Origin: Panopea generosa | Lineage: Eukaryota; Mollusca; Bivalvia; Adapedonta; Hiatellidae | Length of the DNA: 64,000 nt | Assembly: GCA_029582155.1 (NCBI GenBank) | Contig: CM055895.1 | Coordinates: 52,605,250 to 52,669,249 of the forward strand | Direction: 5' to 3' | Shown here: piece by piece, positions 51,105 through 63,161 of the stretch | Position numbering within the stretch: the stretch's first letter is position 1 | How the letters are laid out: every line of letters starts with the position of its first letter | The notes under the pieces: model-generated | Database searches by the model: none | Seen by the model: only the letters and a program-made list of their open reading frames with translations | Told to the model about the DNA's origin: nothing | Made by a program: the position numbers and the translations under genes

Positions 51105-51222
51105 AATTTTGAGTTTTTAGAGGTTGATGAAAAACATTAGACTAGTTTATTGTTCGTGAAGGGCTTCTTGGCAACATTAAACTAGTCTTATGTTTTTCAT
51201 CACTTGATGAAAACTCAAAATT
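51105..51222. repeat. Long imperfect inverted repeat (42-base arms, 34-base loop)
   Basis: Left arm 51105-51146 and right arm 51181-51222 pair over 13 outer bases (AATTTTGAGTTTT), an unpaired block of about 7, then 22 inner bases (TGATGAAAAACAT, one mismatch, AGACTAGT). The loop is 51147-51180. Weaker similarity continues outside. It could be a foldback element or a transcribed hairpin. Confidence 0.85.
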
Positions 51223-52355
51223 CAGCTTTAAATCGTAATACCCGGTAATTACAATATATTTTCCAACTATTTCATTATTTTTGCCATTTTGATACTTAAA
51301 AAGCAAATGATATATTTTAAACCGCATAAATGGCATGAATGTATTGTCAACTTACTAAAAAAAGTGCACGGGTTTGTAGCACAACTTAAGGCAAATGTTG
51401 GGGGAATCTAACGGCAATGTGACGTCTCACCAGCAAATTAAAATGGTGCAACCAATGAAATGCAAATTGCTCCTTCTTAGCTCCACCTTGCAGCAAATGT
51501 AAAAAAATTATTCACACTAAAGCCATGTCCCTCTATTCTCTTTGCTGCAATGAGGTCAGGGCTCTCCAAGTGGGGGATTTTTTTATCATTTTCAGGGGAA
51601 AGGGGGATGTTTCTTGTAAAATTCTGATGGTAACTAGATACTAGTAACTATAATAAATGTTAAATTTCTGTGGGAGTGGTAAGGTTTCAGTGTTTAAAGT
51701 ATATACTGGTAAGTCAATTTCAGTCCTCCAAAAAAACAGCCAATCAAGGGGCTCTACTTAGATACTTAGTATAATAGTGGCAGTTTGACCTTTTGCACAT
51801 GTTTAAAAAGGTGAAACTGGATTTAGAATACTAGTACAAGTATACATTGTACTTATCTTAGCTTTGGCTGTTGAAGCAAGAAAACAGACATGGTTCTCTC
51901 ATTAACAAGTTGATTTACCATGGAACAAGTAGCTGAATCAATTCAATACAGCTACCTATATATTATTTATAGAGGCAAGGCACCTAATATGGATACTCTG
52001 TGAGTTCCTCTTACCTACCTTGTGTTCCTTATATTGAACAGTTGGGTGCTTTATTGATTGTAAAACATTTCATTCTTGCCGTAAAAAGGAGAGTATTTTG
52101 ATAGCCTCGTTTTTGTCTTCATGAAAACATCCCTGTGATCTGATCAATACAAATATTATGGGAAGTAAATCTGAGGCCTTCGCTGCCATAAAGATGGTCC
52201 TCATTGATTTCCAATCCGCACTTCCTTGAACGCATCAGATAAACATTTTTTTCCTATCGCTATTTTTTATAGGTCTAGCAGAGACAATAGATATATATTG
52301 TTATTTTTATTTGCTGTTAATATTCGTTTGACCAGTATTTGATTGATGTGATAAT
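51223..52355. other. Synaptogyrin intron 2, unclassified
   Basis: No gene or clear repeat seen. Confidence 0.35.
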
Positions 52356-52359
52356 TACA

Positions 52360-52700
52360 TTATTGTACCCCCGCAAAAATAATGTGGGGTGGGTAGGGCA
52401 GGTGGTGTTTATATATAGGTATTATTTTGTCCTGTTGTGTTATGCCCCGTCACTTCCCTTCATGTCAAATTGTGTTTGAACTTTTATTAGAGTTGTGATG
52501 TTGTCATGAAACATGGTACATGGGTAGACTGGATGGATTTGGTTGGATATTAAGCGTCATTTTTATGCCTATGAGGGCTAACATATGATCAGTTAAAACC
52601 TAATTATAACCACTCATGGGATCCTGGATGGTAACCATGCATCCATCTCTGCAAGTAAATGATAACTTTGAATTAGTGGTAAGAAACAAATGACAATGAG
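52360..52700 (+). mobile_element. Dispersed repeat with cccccgcaaa start
   Basis: ttgtacccccgcaaaaataa followed by gtggggtgggtaggg, and further in tatgccccgtcacttccctt, resemble a dispersed family common in mollusc genomes. The identity is from memory of its style, not from a search. Confidence 0.35.
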
Positions 52701-52806
52701 AGGTGAAGTTGGTATATCAATCATCACAGCGACTGTAGCCGGGTGGGGGTTCAAACAACCCTGGATTGATAGTCAGACGCGCTACTGACTGAGCTAACCG
52801 AGCCAG
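52690..52806 (-). mobile_element. SINE head, minus strand
   Basis: The minus strand reads ggctcggttagctcagtcag, tagcgcgtctgactatcaat, then tttgaaccccc. It is the same tRNA-like head as at 39250, less decayed in the A box. Confidence 0.65.
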
Positions 52807-54840
52807 GCTGGATGGAGAGGAAGGATTATATTGCTAAAGTGGAAAACTGTTTCCGGCTGATCATTCTTGTTAAGAGTGAGAGATATTAAAACAACAGTTT
52901 TAAATCATCTTCCCTGAATTACAAACTTTTAAACTCAAAAGAAACACAACTGTATGTATGGGGTATTTTCTTACATGAACATATTAAAATGTTTACACAT
53001 CTTTATATAAATTTCATTAATCATATGTATAGTCCGATAAGGTACAAATTGTTAGTTAAAACAGCAGTTAATCCACACTGACATTGCCTTCCATTGCAGG
53101 TTTGTGTCTGTAGTGCATTGATAAATATGACAGGTAAATGATAATGATCAGTAAATGGGAGTATTATGCTACTGAGCTGCCCTTAGTCTTCTGTGAGTTC
53201 TCGCCCATTGTAGTCGATCACAGTGGTGCTTGGAGTCAAAATTAGACCAACATTAGGACGTTGACAGTTAAAATTTAAAATGAAAGTGATGTGAAACAGT
53301 GTCACCTCTTATTGTCCCCGTTGCTGTCATAAAATGGTTGCGTAAATGCACCAGTGTAATTGCTTAATCCTGCTGTCATTTCACAAACAATGGACTCAAT
53401 TGTAAGTCTCTGTTATAATTCTTAAGTGCTTATTTGAACTACAAAATATATAATTAAAATTATCGTGCAGGAAATTCAATAAATTTCCGTGTAGAAATCT
53501 TAACTGAAAAATTAAGCCTTATTGGGATCTGGGTCCCCTCACACCAACCACCTACTAGAGGGGGAGGGCAAGACTTTCCCTCATACGGAGTCAGTCGAGT
53601 GATGCTTTAAAATCTGTATGTGATTAATCCCCTACTTAATAAACCAACTTTTAGACATATAGATTTTTCTGAACAGTTTCTGAATGTGAATCAGAAAAGA
53701 CTTACTTTAATCTTTTGTTTTCTGTCAGAACAGATAGAGAAAGCAGTGGAGGAAAATAATCATTAAGAAAGAACACTATTGAAAGCAGTCAGATAATTTG
53801 TCCGGCAACTGGTGCTTGTTGAAACATTTTTTGTTTGTTTTGCCAGTAAATTCTTTTCTTTCTGGAAGAGGTGATCAAGCTTACTGATGTAGCTTTGGGT
53901 TATCTCTGTAGAAAAGACTTCCTTGAAAATGATATTCTCAGCATATTGATGGCTGTACTATTGAAAGTGGTTGCCAGTCACTTAAGTAATGCCAATGGTT
54001 CTATGTGGAGTCGTGCATAACAGCGGCAGCTTTCCTTTACCACTAAAATTGGTTTGAATACACAGACATTTACAACTATCCAGCTATAATTTACAATATC
54101 ACTTTAATTAGTTATGTGCTAATTAGTAATTTTGACAGACCACCTGATGCACAGCTGTATGTCCGTGTCACTCTAGTGTAATATGTACAATGTGATCATG
54201 GTCACAATTAATTACTAGATTTTCATATTTTACTTGCCCAAACACTTTCGGAGGCATAATTTCCGGAAATGGCATCGCATTTTTTACCTTTTGATTGTGT
54301 TCTTTCAATGATTTCATGCCTAATTCAACTCTTCTGTTTTAATATCTGAAAAATAAAATAACACCCCTGCCCCCATTTTGAATTTTTTTTATGGAAAATA
54401 TTCAAATTAATTAACTATGTACATGTGCGCTTAATACACTTATATGATATTATTTAAGACAGTGTTAACATTTTTCTTCCACAATGCAATTCAAGCTCTG
54501 TTTCTCTCCAAGACATAACCCGTGTGGTTCTGGGTAAGATAGAATCACTGTCGCTCTCTGCAGACGGGTAGGAATCCGCCGAATTGGTGTCATGTTTATT
54601 TTATAACTTTTTGTCATTTTCATTATTGTGGTTTAAATAACCAACCCCTGTGTGGTTCCGGGGAGCCATTTGTGATGGTAAGAATAGGATCACTGTGGCT
54701 CATGCATGTTATAAGAAGCGACAATTTGAGTAATACAATAGAATTTGTTGAAACTTTGCAGTTCTGCAGGTATCAAGGTTCTAGGTTCATTCTGCATATT
54801 CATTTGTTGATGTTTTTCATCTGTATGTTAATTTGTTTTT
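52807..54840. other. Synaptogyrin intron 2, mostly unclassified
   Basis: No gene. Around 54510-54700 a short dispersed repeat occurs twice (cgtgtggttctggg and ctgtgtggttccgggg, each followed by agaat-ggatcactgt style sequence). Confidence 0.35.
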
Positions 54841-54990
54841 AGCTCTACTGACCAAAGGCCAGCAGGGCTTATGTCATGGTAATTGTCCATCGTCTGTCTG
54901 TTATTGAGGGCCGCATGGAAGATTAATTTAAACTAAATGTGTCACCCTCTATAAATAAAGTCGCTTATCTTATCTTAACATTTTTCTTGT
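54841..54990 (+). mobile_element. Dispersed repeat, possible truncated non-LTR element
   Basis: It begins tagctctactgaccaaaggc, then cagcagggcttatg, and ends ctataaataaagtcgcttat followed by cttatctta, which looks like a retroelement tail. Classification is tentative. Confidence 0.35.
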
Positions 54991-56089
54991 AGCACCTTCA
55001 TTTTTCATTGCATCTTGCCCAGCAGTTATATAGCCATAAGATCCTGGACAAGTTCTTGAACCAGCATGATTCATCCACAAATGCCCCCACCACAAGGCTT
55101 ATAAGCACATTTTAAGCAAAACTTTTTTCTGAAAGTTTAAGGCCTAGACCTTAGATATTTTACATGTAACATTTCATGAGGGTCCCCTGTCATTGGGGCC
55201 GCTATTTTGCCATTTTTTTTTAGGTTGTAAGTGGTGTTGTTTTTTAACTGAATTAAATAGCATACAGAACATGAACATAAATTCATATTTGAAATAAGAT
55301 GAGCAAAACATATAAGGTTTACAACATATCCAGATAATGTCTGTAATGTGCATCCCTATCATGTTGAAAGCGTCAATAGAAACATTAGCCTGATTCAGCA
55401 GGAGTCCCATAATCCATAATCGTCCAATATTGGAACCTCAAAAAGCTGCTTCCTGCAAGCCCAGCGGACTGAAGTAGAAAGAAGATTGATATTAATTTTG
55501 AAAGATCAGAGCGCGGAACAGAGACGATATTGATATTACTTTGTTACTGCCAGACTTGATGTTTTATTGTCCAGATTAATGGAACAATTTTCCGACATTC
55601 TGACAATAAATAAATTAAAAGTATTTGCTTCTATTAAATGAGGCACAATTTTAATATGTAATATAATCTGAACTGAACATCATGTGGAAAACAAAATAGC
55701 AATATTAATCTATACATCATGTGGGAAAATAAAGGGAAAAAAAACGTATCACTTCGTATGATAATACTATACTCCACAAACAAAACAACTTTGTGAAGAT
55801 TTTCTTCAAATGATTATTTTAATCCTTAATTTTGTATGCAGTGCTTAAGTTGAAAGTAAAAATGCTTCTTAAAATAAACCAATTAACACTGAAATTGTCA
55901 GTGTCCACTATCCAGTGCTGATTTTAACCTGTAATTTAAATTTCAATGCTTTATTCAGGAATCTCAATGCTTGAATACCCCCAAAATGTTCTATCTAGAG
56001 CACTGATAACTTTTCTTGGATTTTCTGGAAAAAAAGACATTTCAAAAATGTTCATTTTCTTACACGACTGTGTGTCTTAAAGCTATCGG

Positions 56090-56645
56090 ACCACAGTTTT
56101 TAGGTTACCTGAGACTTTGTTTCAAGGGACCTTTTGCTATCACCTTTTGTCTGTCATCGTGCGTCATACGTAAGCAATTGACATTTGATACTTCTCCTAA
56201 AAAAACGTAAGCTCAATTGTAATGAAATGTTGTATGCAGCTTCAGTACCTAAGGGTGAAAAAATAATTCAAGGTAAACTTTGAAAATCTTCTTCTTACTA
56301 TCAAAAGCACTAGGAAACAAATGGTGACCATGATTATGGACACATATGGGGCTGTTATAAAAATTGTGAATTGCATGTCCCTGGGTCTCACGGTTTGACC
56401 CTGGGGGTGGGGCTACTTTACTAAATCTATATAAGAGAAAATGACAAAAAAATGTTATTTCTTATGACTGAATAGATTAAGGTGAGTGTTTTTTGGTGTG
56501 ATTTGTTGTTGCTGATACAACGGTTAATGTAAATTTCATGGTCCCCACCCCATGAGGTCTTAGGGCGGGTTCATAGATTCATATAGCTTTATGTCATCAA
56601 GGATAACCAGGTGACCATTAAGGCCCATGAGCCTCTTGTTAATGG
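56090..56645 (+). mobile_element. Dispersed bivalve-type repeat, about 550 bp
   Basis: It starts ttttaggttacctgagac and ends caggtgaccattaaggccca followed by tgagcctcttgtt. The inner words gacatttgatacttctcc and ggtttgaccctgggggtggg are typical of a family I know from bivalve genomes. No coding frame. Confidence 0.45.
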
Positions 56646-56924
56646 TTCTTGCAGTTATACAAGAAAAGTCAAATATCAATTTAAAATTATTCCAATGGAT
56701 TAATCAGAGAAATGCCACGAACAAGGGAGTTAGATGTTATCTTAGCTGATGTACGCATCAGGGATCAAGCCAAGTCTGATAATTAGGGAGAAGTGACTTC
56801 TCCAAAGAGAGAAAATAGCCCTGGAGAAGTGATTGAAATTCAGGGAGAAGTGAGAACATGTTTATCAATAGACATACATGTACATATTTGTCATACTTAG
56901 TGTTTGCAAGTCCCTATTTGCCTG

Positions 56925-57015
56925 ACTCACCTTTCACTGCTGAGGTCCTGGATTTGAGCACAGCTCCGACCAAAACATAGCCAGCTGCTAGTGTAGGGCA
57001 GTGGTTCTCCTCCAA
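56925..57015 (+). mobile_element. Degenerate SINE head
   Basis: cctgactcacctttcactgc, then tgaggtcctggatttgagca with a B-box-like ggatttgagc, then cagtggttctcctcc, follow the plan of the SINE at 58905 in shortened form. Confidence 0.4.
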
Positions 57016-57339
57016 TTAATACCCACCTGTAAAAGTAGATATACTATATAATTTTATGAAAAATGGTTAAATGACAATTTATCAAAATTGCTGTTTTAAA
57101 TGAAATCACATTACTCGATTGGTCAAATGAAAAACTATGTATTTGATTTCTGTATAAATAACTCAACAATGTTGCTGAACTTGAGTCAGTGTTGCTTCAG
57201 ATGTTGCTACCATATTGATGCCGGATAGTCTTGGCCAATATTGACTGGACAATTGATTACTCGAACATTGCACAATGTTTTGGAGATAAGGTGAACCATG
57301 CCATTTATTTGCAGTAATTAAGTTGGCTTAGTGTTGTGC

Positions 57340-57480
57340 AGTCCTCATTAAATAGTGTTGGCCGCTTATGCGAGAGGTCGCAAGTTTGATCTCTAGCTTG
57401 TTTCTATGGCTTTACTAAAGTAACACTCAGTACCGGTTCTATCCAGGAAGTAGACCCAAGAAACATTCATATAAGTTCTG
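57340..57480 (+). mobile_element. SINE inserted in one copy of the segmental duplication
   Basis: A tRNA-like core (gttggccgcttatgcgagag, then gtcgcaagtttgatctc) and a body with gtaacactcagtaccggttc, absent from the second copy near 58390. Confidence 0.5.
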
Positions 57481-57642
57481 AGCTTACTATGCAATCAAGC
57501 TAAAATAAATTAATATAAACAAAATCAGATTTTATAATAAATTAAAACCATAAAATGATAATGTACATGTACTTGCAAGCAATTAGTAAAACACTGAATG
57601 GGAATGTAAAGTACTTCAGTCCTGTTAATTAATGATTCCCCT

Positions 57643-57687
57643 GTCACACACACACACACACACACACACGTCACACCATTATCAGAA

Positions 57688-57718
<31 letters not shown>

Positions 57719-57726
57719 AAGAAAAA
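57643..57726. repeat. Adjacent (CA)n and (GAA)n microsatellites
   Basis: A CA run at about 57644-57668 and a GAA run at about 57690-57723, separated by about 20 bases. Confidence 0.9.
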
Positions 57727-58904
57727 ATATTTCCATATTAAATTAAATACCATACAACCATCCCGTTGAATGATAATATTTCCATAAAACAATAAAATTC
57801 AATACAAGACAATAATCCAGTTAAAATCATTTTGGTTGCAGTCACCCATCCAAGTACTAACCTCTGTCTTCATTGCTTTATGTTCCAATAAAGTAAAAAA
57901 AGTTTTGGGAAAAATTCTGACTGGACCTGAAAAAATTATCTACACTCTAGTATAACCTGCTTACGGCCTTAAAAACTTGGAAAAAAAACTGTGAGTTATA
58001 TTCAAAGCTTCACGGTATTGAAAATCAGTTATGCAGAAAAACAGTTGCATTGTCCAAGCAGAGCATGTGACACTATAAAGTCTATGGCTGATCTATCATG
58101 TTTACATGGCCCTTCATGGCGGATATGTTTAATGATCATTGCCCCCTTTATAGTAATCACATTATACGATTGGTTAAAAATAATACAACTATTCATTTGA
58201 TTTCTGTACAAGTTGCTCTCCGATGTTCCTGGACTACATTGAACATTGCTTCAGATGCTGCCATGTTGCTAGGAGAGTCTCGGCCAATATTGACTGGAGG
58301 ATTGATTACTTGCACAATGTATTGGAGATAGCAAAGCTATCTTATTTGAACAATGTCATTTATTTGCAGTAATTAAGTTGGCTAAGTGCAGTACAGGCTT
58401 CATTAATGACATCTAATCCCCCTGTCTCTCTCCCTGTAAATCAGAGTTTGTATTAAATTAAAACTTTTAAATGATGCTGTACTTGCAAGCAATTAGTTCA
58501 GCACTAAATGGGATTGTAATTACCTGTTTATTAATTATGTTTTTACCAGGAGACGATATTTGTGACTGGCCAGACTGGGTTTTTCCATGTAGGTACAAAT
58601 GGGATGGGTCACATCTAATTAAGGGGAGAACCGGATGAGACAACTTTTACACATTCAGTTGTGCGGACTTATCAATTTTCAGTTTGTATTTTGTTTTGTT
58701 ACATCATGGTGTTCAACAGTTGCAGCAATATTATTTGATTGCATAGAAGTAAATCCCCATTTATTAATAGCTTTACATGAACAGAAACAGCTATCCTAGC
58801 TGTGGCACAAGTTATTCTTTCATGATTTCTCATTGTCATTCAAAGGACAAGTGTTTGGCCCAGGGCTAGAATTAAAAAGCTGTTTAACCAAATCTGACCT
58901 TCTT

Positions 58905-59105
58905 TGAAAAAGTGGGTCCTCCTTGGCCAAATGGTCTTAAGACATCTCAAGGTTACTTACCTCTTCACTGCTAAGGTTGTAGGTTCGAGTCTGGCCTACT
59001 CCAAACTCTTTGTGAGAAAGTTGCTGGATACTTGCAAAAGGATGGTGGTTATGCTCAGATTCATTCTGAGGTTTTCCTCCACCAATAAAACTGGACATGC
59101 CATTT
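58905..59105 (+). mobile_element. tRNA-derived SINE, full length
   Basis: Head with A box tggccaaatggtcttaag and B box taggttcgagtctgg. Body: gttgctggatacttgcaaaa, ggatggtggttatgctcag, attcattctgagg. Tail: ctccaccaataaaactggac, then atgcc. The fragment at 2380 and the minus copy at 49345 belong to the same family. Confidence 0.75.
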
Positions 59106-60104
59106 TATGAAATGTGTTGGAAAATGTGTTAAACCTCATTCTTTGAAACATATCAGACTAACCAACTTCAAAGTCAAGGTCATATTGCAGGGTGAATAGA
59201 TAAACTCTGCATTTGGTGCCAAATTGTGATTTACTACATACATGCTTAGAATTTATGAAATTGTCTTGACACAAGTGTGTTCACTTGACATTTTGTGCCA
59301 TAAAAGGGCTGCTATGTTCAAGTTCAAGGCAAATTTCAGTGTGAAAAGGAGAAAATGGGCCTATAACTCTATAATAAAGTTAAGATGCACGTTGTGTATA
59401 TAGGCATATTTCTTATATTAATATTTAACCAAATGTGGGCTCTTTTTTTATTATTGTGTATCATAGCAATATTAATAGAAAATAAATCAATCGACAGGCC
59501 AGACACCCACGTTTTTTTTAAATCACTATTAAATTTAAGAAAAATCCATTACAGAAAATGACTGCTTATGTTTCGGGCCATGGAGTCTGATCTCATCTAG
59601 CAGTCTCGATGCTGATACTGGTACATAAATAGGATTGTTTAAAGCCGCTTCCTTTCCTTTTGCACTTTAGTAATAGTTATTGATCGTTCTGCTGGTATTT
59701 TCATACATTTTACATATAAATTATATCTTAGCAGCTATCGCTGGGAGAAAATGACACATAATTGGTTCCAGTCAGATAATTACCCCATTTTTCCAGAGCT
59801 GGAGTCGAGCTGATATATAATCGTAGAATTTAGATTTATTTTTTGCAGTGTTTTATTTGTCAAGATTATGTATGAAGTTTTATTACTTAAGGTAGCAGTA
59901 GATTTTGTAAAACAATTTCATCATTTTAAGTTAATCTTAGCCGAAGATGTATCAGTATTTCATATTCAGTTATCAGTATTGGTTCATAGTTCTATTAATC
60001 TACCCATCACACCAACGTAAAAAAAATTAGGATGATCCATTTCTAATGTCTTTGTCTTTGACTTAAAGTGTAGAACCAAAACTGTTAAAAAATGTATATG
60101 AATA
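59106..60104. other. Synaptogyrin intron 2, unclassified
   Basis: AT-rich; no gene or array recognised. Confidence 0.35.
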
Positions 60105-62460
60105 TTATGACATGTGTAACAATGTAGTTCTGATGATTTTTATGACAGGTGTAACAATGCACTGTGACAGGTGTAACAAGGTAGTATAACAGGTGTAACA
60201 ATGCACTGTGACAGGTGTAACTATGTAGTATGACAAGTGTAACAATGTAGTATTACAGGTGTAACAATGTAGTATGACAGGTGTAACAATGTAGTATGAG
60301 AGATGTAACAATGTAGTTCTGATGAATATTATGACAGGTGTAACAGTGCACTGTGACAGGTGTAACAATTTAGTTCTATTGAATATTATGACAGATGTGA
60401 AAATGTAGTGTGACAGGTGTGACAGTGTAGTATGACAGGTGTAAAAATGTAGTGTGTGACAGGTGTAACAATTTAGTGTGACAGGTGTAAAAATGTAGTG
60501 TGACAGGTGTAACAATGTAGTGTGACAGGTGTAACAATGTAGTATGACAGGAGTAACAATGTAGTATGACAGTTGTAACAATGTAGTGTGACAGGTGTAA
60601 CAATGTAGTATGACGGGTGTAACAATGTAGTGTGACAGGTGTAACAATGTAATTCTGATGAATATTATGACGGGTGTAACGATGCACTGTGATTGGTTTA
60701 ACAATGCACTGTGACAGGTGTAACAATTTAGTACTTTGGAATATTATGACAGATGTAAAATGTAGTGTGACAGGTGTGACAGTGTAGTATGACAGGTGTA
60801 AAAATCTAGTATGACAGGTGTAACAATGTAGTAGTACAGGTGTAACAATGTAGTTCTGTTGAATATTATGACAGATGTAAAAATGTAGTGTGACAGGTGT
60901 AACAATGTAGTATGACAGTTGTTACAATGTAGTATGACAGGTGTAACAATGTAGTGTGACAGGTGTAACAATGTAGTATTACAGGTGTAACAATGTAGTT
61001 CTGTTGAATATTATGACAGATGTAAAAATGTAGTGTGACAGGTGTAACAATGTGGTATGACAGTTGTTACAATGTAGTATGACAGGTGTAACAATGTAGT
61101 GTGACAGGTGTAACAATGTAATTCTGATTAATATTATGACAGGTGTAACAATGTACTAAGAAAGGTGTAACAATGCACTGTGACAGGTGTAACAATTTAG
61201 TTCTATTGAATATTATGACATGTAAAAATGTAGTGTGACAGGTGTGAAAATGTAGTGTGACAGGTGTAACAATGTAGTATGACAGGTGTAACAATGTAGT
61301 CTGACAGGTGTAACAATGTAGAACGACAAGTGTAACTATGTAGAATGACAGGTGTAACAATGCAGTACGACAGGTGTAACAATGTAGTTCTGAGAAATAT
61401 TATGACAGGTGAAACAATGTAGTATGACAGGTGTAACAATGTACTATGAAAGGTGTAACAATGCACTGTGACAGGTGTAACAATTTAGTTCTATTGAATA
61501 TTATGACGTGTAAAAATGTAGTGTGACAGGTGTGAAAATGAAGTGTGACAGGTGTAACAATGTAGTATGACAGGTGTAACAATGTAGTGTGACAGGTGTA
61601 ACAATGTAGTATGACAAGTGTAACTATGTAGAATGACAGGTGTAACAATGCAGTATGACAGGTGTAACAATGTAGTTCTGAGAAATATTATGACAGGTGT
61701 AACAATGTAGTATGACAGGTGTACCAATGTAGTATGACAGGTGTAACAACGTAGTTCTGATGAATATTATGACAGGTATAACAATGTACATGTAGTTCTG
61801 GTTAATATTATGACCGGTGTAACAATGTAGTTCTGGTCCATATTATGACAGGTGTAATAGTGTAGTTCTGATTAATGTTATGACAGGTGTAACAGTGTAG
61901 ATCTGGTGAATATTATGACAGGTGTAACAATGTATTTCTGATGAGTATTATGCCTACAATCCAGTTCTGATACAGGTGTTACAATGTTGTTCTACTATCA
62001 AGTTCTGATACAGTGTAGCAATGTAGTTCTGATGAATATTATGCCAGATTATGTCCTGATACAGGTGTAACAATGTAGTTCTATTATCAAGTTCTGATAC
62101 AGGTGTAACAATGGAGTTCTGATGAATATTATGTCAGATTAAGTCCTAATACAGGTGTAACAATGTAGTTCTACTATCAAGTTCTGATACAGGTGTAACA
62201 ATGTAGTTCTGATGAATATTATGCCAGATTAATTCCTGATACAGGTGTAACAATGTAGTTCTGATGAATATTATGCCAGATTAAGTCCTGATACAGGTGT
62301 AACAATGGAGTTCTGCTATCAAGTTCTGATACAGGTGTAACAATGGAGTTCTGCTATCAAGTTTTATTACAGTTGTAACAATGTAGTTCTGTTGAATATT
62401 AAACCTGCTATCAAGTTCTGGTGCAGGTTGAATAGTCCATGTAGTTAGTTGAATATTATG
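60105..62460. repeat. Satellite, 22-bp unit, about 100 copies
   Basis: The unit is aacaatgtagtatgacag followed by gtgt. Longer spacer units (ttctgatgaatattatgaca) are mixed in and dominate after about 61760, where composite units of 60-90 bp recur (atgccagattaagtcctgat, then acaggtgtaacaatg). Minus-strand open frames of up to 199 codons are artefacts of the stop-free repeat. Confidence 0.93.
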
Positions 62461-62768
62461 GTTGCAATCAAGATATGTTGCTGTTGAGTGTCTTACCCAC
62501 AATTTCTAAAGTTTGAAGATGTAAAATACTACATGTTTGATTATTGGTCTGGACTTTCTGCTTTCTAAGTTTTTGGCAGCCAACATGCCATCTTGTTCTC
62601 TTGCCATATTATTTGGAGATTTGTCATTGGTTAACTCACTACCACAGAGGAGAAAACAATTGCAGACAGCAGATTATGGTTTTCCATGTGTCTGTCACAT
62701 GTTCTGGTTTGGTTAACACATAGTGAAGTAAACAATTACAGGTGTTGTGATATTGCCAGGTGTTTGTC

Positions 62769-63006
62769 ACATATTCAGCTTTATGGTTTGTCACATATTG
62801 AGGTCATGTTCTATTTCCTGTTTCAGCTTTATAGACATTCCTATGGTTTGTCACATATTCAGGCCATGTTCTGTTTCCTGTTTCAGCTTTATAGACATTC
62901 CTATGGTTTGTCACATATTCAGGCCATGTTCTGTTTCCTGTTTCAGCTTTATAGACATTCCTATGGTTTGTCACATATTCAGGCTGTGTTCTGTTTTCTG
63001 TTTCAG
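62769..63006 (+). repeat. 60-bp tandem repeat ending in the synaptogyrin exon 3 splice acceptor
   Basis: Units start tttcagctttatagacattc, then ctatggtttgtcacatattc, then aggccatgttctgtttcctg. They begin at 62821, 62881 and 62941 with exactly 60-bp spacing, and the true acceptor tttcag is at 63001. A partial, shorter unit lies at 62769-62820. Each unit copies the polypyrimidine tract, the AG and the first 25 exon bases. Confidence 0.95.
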
Positions 63007-63161
63007 CTTTATGGACATTCCTATGGTTTGTTGGCTTCTGCTACATGACAGATGCTTGGAGACGGAGAGGAGAATTCCCTGATGCCATTGCACCGGATGC
63101 ACGTGGAAGAGACAATGTACAGGCCGCAATAGCATTCTCTTTCTTCTCCATTATCTCATGG
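63007..63161 (+). CDS. SYNGR: Synaptogyrin coding exon 3 (residues 108-159)
   Basis: The acceptor is ttctgtttcag and the donor TCATGG|GTATGT. With the G from exon 2 it reads ALWTFLWFVGFCYMTDAW (helix 3), then RRRGEFPDAIAPDARGRDN (luminal loop), then VQAAIAFSFFSIISW (start of helix 4). This matches the vertebrate FWAFLWFVGFCYLANQW and AAIAFSFFSIFTW. Phase 1 in, 0 out. The next exon, with the end of helix 4 and the tyrosine-rich tail, lies outside. Confidence 0.95.

Larger units (their letters stand above)
57030..58540. repeat. Tandem segmental duplication, about 1.05-kb offset
   Basis: Two copies (about 57030-57650 and 58100-58540) share attggtcaaatgaaaa / attggttaaaaataa, gcttcagatgttgct / gcttcagatgctgcc, ggccaatattgactgga, catttatttgcagtaattaa, gttggct, and acttgcaagcaattagt. 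The first copy is longer because a SINE (57340-57480) sits in it. Confidence 0.7.

Noticed and set aside
60105-61727. Minus-strand open frames of up to 199 codons (repeated TTLLHLSHYIVTPV blocks)
   Set aside because: The 22-bp repeat happens to lack stops on that strand; several frames are open at once.
62686-63082. Plus-strand frames of 111 and 120 codons overlapping synaptogyrin exon 3
   Set aside because: They arise from the 60-bp repeat and are in frames different from the conserved synaptogyrin frame.
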